From the IMG/VR virus record IMGVR_UViG_3300020180_000003, positions 1-64,000 of that record: a DNA stretch of 64,000 nucleotides; one strand, written 5' to 3'. Numbering within the stretch: the first letter of the stretch is position 1; every line of letters starts with the position of its first letter. The notes beneath the pieces were generated by a model that saw nothing but the letters and a program-made list of their open reading frames with translations, did no database searches and was not told where the DNA came from. The translations under genes were made by a program, and so were the position numbers. Shown here in pieces: positions 59,220-64,000 of the stretch. The DNA comes from a virus.

Positions 59220-59434
59220 CCGAACAATCAGAAGCGCCACTGACCATTGAGCAGCACCGCGCCCACATTGCCAAATATCTAGCTGACAACGGGCTGAAAA
59301 TCATCATCATCGCGGTGGGCATTCGTAGCGGCCAGCCGTCGAATATTAGTGATTTTCTCGGGCACAATCACTTTGCTGATTGCATGATCATGGAGGCGGG
59401 AACCAATGCCACAAACAACAGCAGTAGCGGCTGA
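59216..59434 (+). CDS. Small protein, unknown
   Basis: A 72-residue protein whose GTG start overlaps the previous stop (GTGA). It contains KIIIIAVGIRSGQPSNISDF. The next fibre gene starts inside it. Function unknown. Confidence 0.6.
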   Translation: MTEQSEAPLTIEQHRAHIAKYLADNGLKIIIIAVGIRSGQPSNISDFLGHNHFADCMIMEAGTNATNNSSSG

Positions 59435-61085
59435 TCTGGGGCTACTTCACACGGCTAAAGCTATCGGATATCGCGTCCTCAATTTGGACGCAACTATCTA
59501 CAGCGCATTCAGCACAACCGGCGTTGCAGAAACGAACGTGCTTGGTTTCTACCGCAAAGACAATGGAGCGGTTGTACCCGACGCTGGCGGCTATATCGTT
59601 TGGGGCGTGAGCGGCACGGATTACGCCGCGGATACTATACCGCCAGCCGCGCCGACTGCCGCGCAGATTAACGCTGAGGTAGACACGGCATTGGCTGATT
59701 ATGACGGCCCAACCAAAGCGGAACTCGATAGCGCCGTCGCACCCCTGGCGAGTGCGACGAATCTGGCGACTCTTGCGGGCTACGTCGATACGGAGGTAGC
59801 GGCAATCAAAACCAAAACCGACGCATTGCCGGCTGATCCGGCTGATGCCAGCGACATTGCCGCGGCAATTAGCGGACTGAATAATCTAAGTAGTGCTCAG
59901 GCCCAAACCGCAGCCGAAGCCGCATTGGCATCCGCTGGCGTAACAACCACGGTTACCGGACGCATTGACGCTGCAATTACAAGCCGATCAACCCTGACTG
60001 CGCAACAGGTGTGGGAGTACAGCACGCGCACGCTGTCCAGTTTCGGCACGCTGATTGCAGACATTTGGTCGAACGCAATCCGCACGATCACGGGTGGTAG
60101 CTTGACCACAGCACCTCCAACCGCCGCACAGATTGACACGCAACTGAGCGGCACACACGGCGCGGGCGCATGGTCTACGGCGACAGGGTTCGCAACACCG
60201 ACCAATATCACGGCTGGCACGATTACCACCGTCACGAATCTAACAAACGCACCGACTGCCGGCGACTTGACCGCCACCATGAAAACCAGCGTAACCACGG
60301 CTGCAACAGCGGCGACACCGACCGTCGCAGCCGTCACCGGTAACGTGGGCGGCAATGTTGTTGGCAGCGTTGGTAGTGCCACGATTGTCAATGGATTAGC
60401 TGCCAACGTTATCACGGCTGCGAGCATCGCCACAGACGCCATTACCGCCGCAAAGGTGGCCGCCGATGCAGTGACGAAGATCCAGCTTGGACTAGCAACG
60501 CCAACCAACATCACGGCTGGCACGATTACCACCGTCACGAATCTAACAAACGCACCGACTGCCGGTGACCTAACCGCCACCATGAAAACATCAGTTGCTA
60601 CAGCGGTGTGGGCAGCGGCTACGCGCACGCTCACAGGTTACGGGACACTGGTGGCAGACGTATGGGCCGCTGTTTCGCGTACCATCACTGGCGGCACGAT
60701 TGCAACTGTGTCAGATAAGACCGGCTACAGCTTGAGTGTTACCCCTCCAACCGCCGCACAGATTGATACGCAACTGAGTGGCACACACGGCGCGGGTGCA
60801 TGGGCGACAGCGACAGGGTTCGCAACACCGGCAAACGTCACCGCCGCGCAGGCGGCAATCATTGCGGCCCAGCCGAGCGCCGCAGCGGTCGTGGCTGCAA
60901 TCATGGCGTACGCGGTGGCAACCGGCCTGACGTTTGAACAGGCCATGTTGAACATCTGGTCGGTAACGGCTGGCGATTCCACCGCCAATGATGCGCAGAA
61001 TCCAACCAGCATTGTGTACGATGATCCGGACGGTACAACCAACGTGACGCACACACTGACCGATACAACCCGGGTGAACGTGTGA
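59406..61085 (+). CDS. Tail fibre / baseplate protein with internal repeats
   Basis: A 559-residue Ala/Thr-rich protein. The ATG at 59406 lies in the end of the previous gene and has a GGCGGGAACC site. Repeats include PPTAAQIDTQLSGTHGAGAW (two copies) and TPTNITAGTITTVTNLTNAP (two copies), near-identical at the DNA level. They form a long shaft. The C terminus has YDDPDGTTNVTHTLTDTTR, a beta-rich end. Confidence 0.72.
   Translation: MPQTTAVAADLGLLHTAKAIGYRVLNLDATIYSAFSTTGVAETNVLGFYRKDNGAVVPDAGGYIVWGVSGTDYAADTIPPAAPTAAQINAEVDTALADYDGPTKAELDSAVAPLASATNLATLAGYVDTEVAAIKTKTDALPADPADASDIAAAISGLNNLSSAQAQTAAEAALASAGVTTTVTGRIDAAITSRSTLTAQQVWEYSTRTLSSFGTLIADIWSNAIRTITGGSLTTAPPTAAQIDTQLSGTHGAGAWSTATGFATPTNITAGTITTVTNLTNAPTAGDLTATMKTSVTTAATAATPTVAAVTGNVGGNVVGSVGSATIVNGLAANVITAASIATDAITAAKVAADAVTKIQLGLATPTNITAGTITTVTNLTNAPTAGDLTATMKTSVATAVWAAATRTLTGYGTLVADVWAAVSRTITGGTIATVSDKTGYSLSVTPPTAAQIDTQLSGTHGAGAWATATGFATPANVTAAQAAIIAAQPSAAAVVAAIMAYAVATGLTFEQAMLNIWSVTAGDSTANDAQNPTSIVYDDPDGTTNVTHTLTDTTRVNV
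60117..60835 (+). repeat. Long internal repeats in the fibre gene
   Basis: A unit of about 58 bases at 60117-60174 recurs at 60749-60806. A unit of about 70 bases at 60198-60267 recurs at about 60500-60570. Differences are mostly silent. Recombination between them would shorten the shaft. Confidence 0.8.
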
Positions 61086-61279
61086 GCCGATTCAAGCGGA
61101 TAGCTAGCCGCGGCTGGCTAGGCAATGCGCTATCCGTGTTGACATACGGATACTTTCCGTACCGCGACGTTGCCATCGGTACAATTTGCATCGGTGCAAT
61201 TCTCATGACAACACCGTCCGCGTCTGTGTCTATGGCGATACCGAATACACTAATTGAATTCGAGGATTGCGAAGAATGA
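61082..61279 (+). CDS. Small membrane-type protein
   Basis: A 65-residue protein coupled at both ends (GTGA/ATGA). It has a basic start (MSRFKRIASRGWLG) and a hydrophobic stretch VAIGTICIGAILMTTPSASV. Perhaps a small tail or lysis accessory. Confidence 0.6.
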   Translation: MSRFKRIASRGWLGNALSVLTYGYFPYRDVAIGTICIGAILMTTPSASVSMAIPNTLIEFEDCEE

Positions 61280-61617
61280 TTGACATCAGTGTTACGCCAG
61301 CGGAAAAAGGCACAGCAAAAGTCACCGTTGGCCCGTTTGCGGATGAAGACGGCACCGTGATCACACCGCTGACCATAACATGGATGCTAACCGACCGGCG
61401 CGGCACCGTGATCAATAATCGCACCGCCGTAGTGGTGACACCCGCGGATACGGTGATGTTTGCGCTGACAGGCGACGATTTGGCGATTGCCGGAAACGCG
61501 CTACAGCGTGTGATTACGGTTAGCTGGACATACAACAGCACGCTGGGCAGCGGCTTGACGGGTAGAGCACAAGCTCGATTTAGTATCGAACAGATGGCAG
61601 GGATTGCAGATGGCTAA
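61276..61617 (+). CDS. Beta-rich small virion-type protein
   Basis: A 113-residue beta-rich protein, ATG at 61276 overlapping the previous stop. It reads like an immunoglobulin-like fold (PLTITWMLTDRRGTVINN, ITVSWTYNSTLGSG). It may be a decoration or tail protein. Overlaps the methylase start. Confidence 0.6.
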   Translation: MIDISVTPAEKGTAKVTVGPFADEDGTVITPLTITWMLTDRRGTVINNRTAVVVTPADTVMFALTGDDLAIAGNALQRVITVSWTYNSTLGSGLTGRAQARFSIEQMAGIADG

Positions 61618-62839
61618 GTCAATCACCTGGACGAACGAAAAGCGCAAACTCCGCGACCTCAAACCGTGGGCACGCAATCCGCGCGTTATCAAAAACAAGC
61701 AAGCCGAACGCTTGGTTGAATCGGTCAACGACTTCGGTCAGGTGGAAACGCTAGCGATTGGGCCGAACGATGGCGAACTCTACAACGGGCATCAGCGATT
61801 GTCTGTGCTAGCCGGTGCATACGGCCTTGACTATGAGGTTGACGTGCGTGTGGCAAGCCGCCCACTGTCTGAGAAAGAACGCGAACGGCTCACCGTATAT
61901 CTCCATCGCGGCGCGACCGGCGATTTCGACATGGATCTGCTGGCGAATGAGTTTGAGGTAGACGATCTGCTTTCCTGGGGCTTTGACGCATTTGAGTTGG
62001 GCATAGAGGAACCAGAGGCAGACGCAGGCAGCGATACAGAGCCACAGATAGACAAAGCTGAGGAGTTGCGCACAAAGTGGGATGTGGAGTTGGGGCAGAC
62101 GTGGCAGCTTGGTGATCACCGGCTCATCTGTGGCGATTGCACGGACGCTGCGACGGTGGCGCGGTTGATGGGTGGAGAGAAGGCGGAAGTCGTGGTCACC
62201 GATCCACCTTATGGAATTATGGCGCTGGGCGGACGCCGACAAACTCACGCAGCAAAGGGGATTCAGCTAATTGAGAATGACGATCTTACTGGGGATACTC
62301 TGATAAGGTTTTTGGCTGATTTTATAAACTTGTGTCCAGTTAAGAATGAATCATCCTTCTATGTCTGCTATGGGTGGAAGTCTCAATCAGAATTTACTCA
62401 GGCAATGAGAGACAATAGCTTAACATTGCGCGCAACTATTACATGGGTGAAAAACGTATTTGGATTGAGCGCAAAAAACAGCGTTGGCTACAGGCCGCAA
62501 ACAGAATTTATGTACTTTGCAACGAAGTCGCAGGACTATAATTGGAAATGGAACGGTGGCGGTACACAATCGGACGCGTGGTTTATTGACCGCCCCACTG
62601 AGCGCGAAGGTAATCACCCAACCAACAAGCCCATAGAGTTGCCGGTGAAATGTATTGAAAACTCTAGTGATATTGGCGACATTGTTTATGACCCATTTTT
62701 GGGCAGCGGCACAACACTGATCGCCTGCGAGAATCTTGGGCGCAAATGTCGTGCTGTGGAACTTTCGCCCGCGTACGTTGCGGTAGCACTTCAGAGATTC
62801 GCAGACCATACCGGCATCGAGCCTGTGTTAGTGAAGTAG
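61610..62839 (+). CDS. ParB-like/N6- or N4-DNA methyltransferase fusion
   Basis: A 409-residue protein; ATG at 61610. The first 85 residues have the ParB/sulfiredoxin-type pattern KPWARNPRVIKNKQAERLVES, then GELYNGHQRLSVLAGA. From about residue 165 it is a DNA methylase: LICGDCTDAATV, TDPPYGI (about 198) and a late FLGSGTTLIACENLGR motif, the order of the beta class. It lies directly before terS; both may act on packaging DNA. A restriction partner was not seen. Confidence 0.87.
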   Translation: MAKSITWTNEKRKLRDLKPWARNPRVIKNKQAERLVESVNDFGQVETLAIGPNDGELYNGHQRLSVLAGAYGLDYEVDVRVASRPLSEKERERLTVYLHRGATGDFDMDLLANEFEVDDLLSWGFDAFELGIEEPEADAGSDTEPQIDKAEELRTKWDVELGQTWQLGDHRLICGDCTDAATVARLMGGEKAEVVVTDPPYGIMALGGRRQTHAAKGIQLIENDDLTGDTLIRFLADFINLCPVKNESSFYVCYGWKSQSEFTQAMRDNSLTLRATITWVKNVFGLSAKNSVGYRPQTEFMYFATKSQDYNWKWNGGGTQSDAWFIDRPTEREGNHPTNKPIELPVKCIENSSDIGDIVYDPFLGSGTTLIACENLGRKCRAVELSPAYVAVALQRFADHTGIEPVLVK

Positions 62840-62865
62840 TTATACAAGTTGAAACAAGCTGAAAC

Positions 62866-63201
62866 ATGGCAAATCCAACCGGCAAAGGTGGCTTCGGGGA
62901 AAACAGGCAGCGCATAAATCGCAAAGGGCGACCGAAGACGTTCGACGCGCTGCGCACCCTGGCCCAAGAGATCAGCCATGAGACCATTCCCGGCAAAGAC
63001 GGCAATCCTTACACCGTAGCCGAGGCCATCTTACGCAAGTGGGCGACCAGTCCCAACCCAGCGCTACAAATGAAGTTTGTTGAGGTGGCCTTCGGCAAAG
63101 TGCCCGAGGAGGTGAAATTGTCCGGCGATGTGAGCGGCGAGGTCGTTATAAGGATTATCTACGGCAACGATGGAAGTAATGACGAACGAATTAATAGTTA
63201 A
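62866..63201 (+). CDS. terS: Terminase small subunit
   Basis: A 111-residue protein before terL. Gly/Lys/Arg-rich start (MANPTGKGGFGENRQRINRKG), then a helical core (FDALRTLAQEI, VAEAILRKWATSPNPALQMKF) and a beta end (GEVVIRIIYG). It fits the DUF5681-like small terminases that recognise the packaging site. It overlaps terL. Confidence 0.78.
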   Translation: MANPTGKGGFGENRQRINRKGRPKTFDALRTLAQEISHETIPGKDGNPYTVAEAILRKWATSPNPALQMKFVEVAFGKVPEEVKLSGDVSGEVVIRIIYGNDGSNDERINS

Positions 63202-64000
63202 CCTACCATTGCCGCACGAGAAGCAGCTTAGCTTTATGCGCAGTCCCGCAAAGCGCAAAGTTGTCTGTGCTGGGCGACGCGGCGGCAAAACTACCGGCAT
63301 GGTGTCGCTGGCGGTTGAGTCCATGCTGAGCGGCAAACGTGTATTAGAAGCTGCTCCAACATCTGATCAGACAAATGTTTTTTGGACTGGTTGCAAGCGC
63401 GCTTTGGTGGACTTGGTCTCTGCTGGTGTTGTCTACAAAAACGAAACCGAACGCGTATTGGAAATCAAAAACGGTGGACGCATTCGCACAAAAACGGCAT
63501 GGGATGCCGATTCTCTACGTGGTGATCATGCTGATTTATTAATACTGGACGAGTACAGTATTATGAATCCAGACACATGGACAGAGGTTGGCGCTCCAAT
63601 GTTGCTCGATAACGATGGCGATGCCGTATTCATATTTACGCCAAAGCGTAAAAATCATGCACACAAGATCTATCATCAGGCCATGGGCGACACAACAGGC
63701 CGCTGGGCGGCGTTTCATTTTACAAGCCACGACAATCCGTATTTGAGCAAAGACGCGTTGGAGGAAATTACCTCTGATATGACAGAGGAAACCTATCGAC
63801 AAGAAGTCCTTGCTGAGTTTCTCGAAGGCGAAGGTGCTGTTTTTCGCAATATTGCGGCTTGTATGAGTGCGCCAGTCACAACGCCTAGCGCACACGTTGG
63901 ACACACGCTAATTGCTGGCGTGGACTGGGGCAAGCAGAATGATTTTACAACAGTCAGTATCGGTTGCACGCGATGCAAGGCTGAAGTGGTGCGCGATAGA
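63170..64000 (+). CDS. terL: Terminase large subunit, N-terminal ATPase part (continues at 1-534)
   Basis: The frame opens with ATG 63170 (or 63179) and runs off the right end into base 1. Walker A AGRRGGKTT has Lys40, Walker B LLILDEYS has Asp127-Glu128, and a FTPKRKNHAHK follows, as in packaging ATPases. The joined gene is 416 residues. It is the DNA pump and the enzyme that cuts concatemers. Confidence 0.94.
   Translation, partial: MEVMTNELIVNLPLPHEKQLSFMRSPAKRKVVCAGRRGGKTTGMVSLAVESMLSGKRVLEAAPTSDQTNVFWTGCKRALVDLVSAGVVYKNETERVLEIKNGGRIRTKTAWDADSLRGDHADLLILDEYSIMNPDTWTEVGAPMLLDNDGDAVFIFTPKRKNHAHKIYHQAMGDTTGRWAAFHFTSHDNPYLSKDALEEITSDMTEETYRQEVLAEFLEGEGAVFRNIAACMSAPVTTPSAHVGHTLIAGVDWGKQNDFTTVSIGCTRCKAEVVRDR
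63887..64000. repeat. Terminal overlap, right copy (identical to 1-114)
   Basis: Same bases as 1-114. Remove one copy to get the 63,886-bp unit genome. Confidence 0.95.

Overview
This window is a nearly complete genome of a tailed double-stranded DNA phage (Caudoviricetes, probably long-tailed and siphovirus-like because there is a tape measure and a tail tube but no sheath gene that I can recognise). The first 114 bases are repeated exactly at the end (1-114 = 63887-64000), and the terminase large subunit gene runs off the right end and continues at base 1. The molecule is therefore circular or circularly permuted, with a unit length of 63,886 bp. I found no integrase, no partition pair and no tRNA by eye.

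Host: three proteins carry features I associate with Chloroflexota (Chloroflexi). One is a secreted protein with a Thr/Pro linker and a C-terminal YLPIVNR tail. One is a CAP-domain protein opening with YLPIAGNG. One carries a GWTWEGRR-type accessory module. A filamentous Chloroflexota host is an inference, not a proof.

Layout. (1) 61.6 kb through the junction to 25.8 kb, rightward: ParB-like/DNA methyltransferase fusion, small and large terminase, portal, minor head protein, protease/scaffold, decoration protein, major capsid, connectors, tail tube, tail chaperones with a -1 frameshift, a 1487-aa tape measure, tail tip and fibres, and a CAP-domain protein. (2) 25.8-47.0 kb, leftward early region. 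The far part (25.8-28.6 kb) holds small genes separated by near-identical intergenic hairpins. Next (28.6-33.5 kb) comes a plasmid-like module with an FtsK/TraB-type translocase and several small membrane proteins. Then come a cas-less mini CRISPR array and a TnpB gene (34-36 kb), nucleases, and the replication/recombination set (DnaB-like helicase, initiator, Dam-like methylase fusion, SSB, ERF) up to a Cro/CI-type regulator. (3) 47.05-52.0 kb, rightward early genes: small proteins, a PolX-like nucleotidyltransferase with an altered active site, zinc ribbons, a pentapeptide-repeat protein and dCTP deaminase. (4) 52.0-52.6 kb: noncoding repeats and a possible late promoter. (5) 52.6-61.6 kb, rightward: a carbohydrate-module protein, a membrane-anchored caspase-like (CHAT) protein with a multi-TM partner, a two-domain alginate-lyase-like depolymerase, a holin-like protein and a second set of fibres.

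Control: a divergent promoter pair at 47.0 kb (leftward TTGACA-N17-TAATAT, rightward TTGACA-N17-TAGACT) separates the early transcripts. Further leftward sigma70-like promoters lie at 46.15, 43.2, 36.1 and 28.0 kb, with hairpin terminators near 43.25, 28.1 and 25.76 kb. The features most worth study are the mini CRISPR array beside TnpB, the membrane-anchored CHAT protease, the translocase module, and the repeated hairpin leaders.
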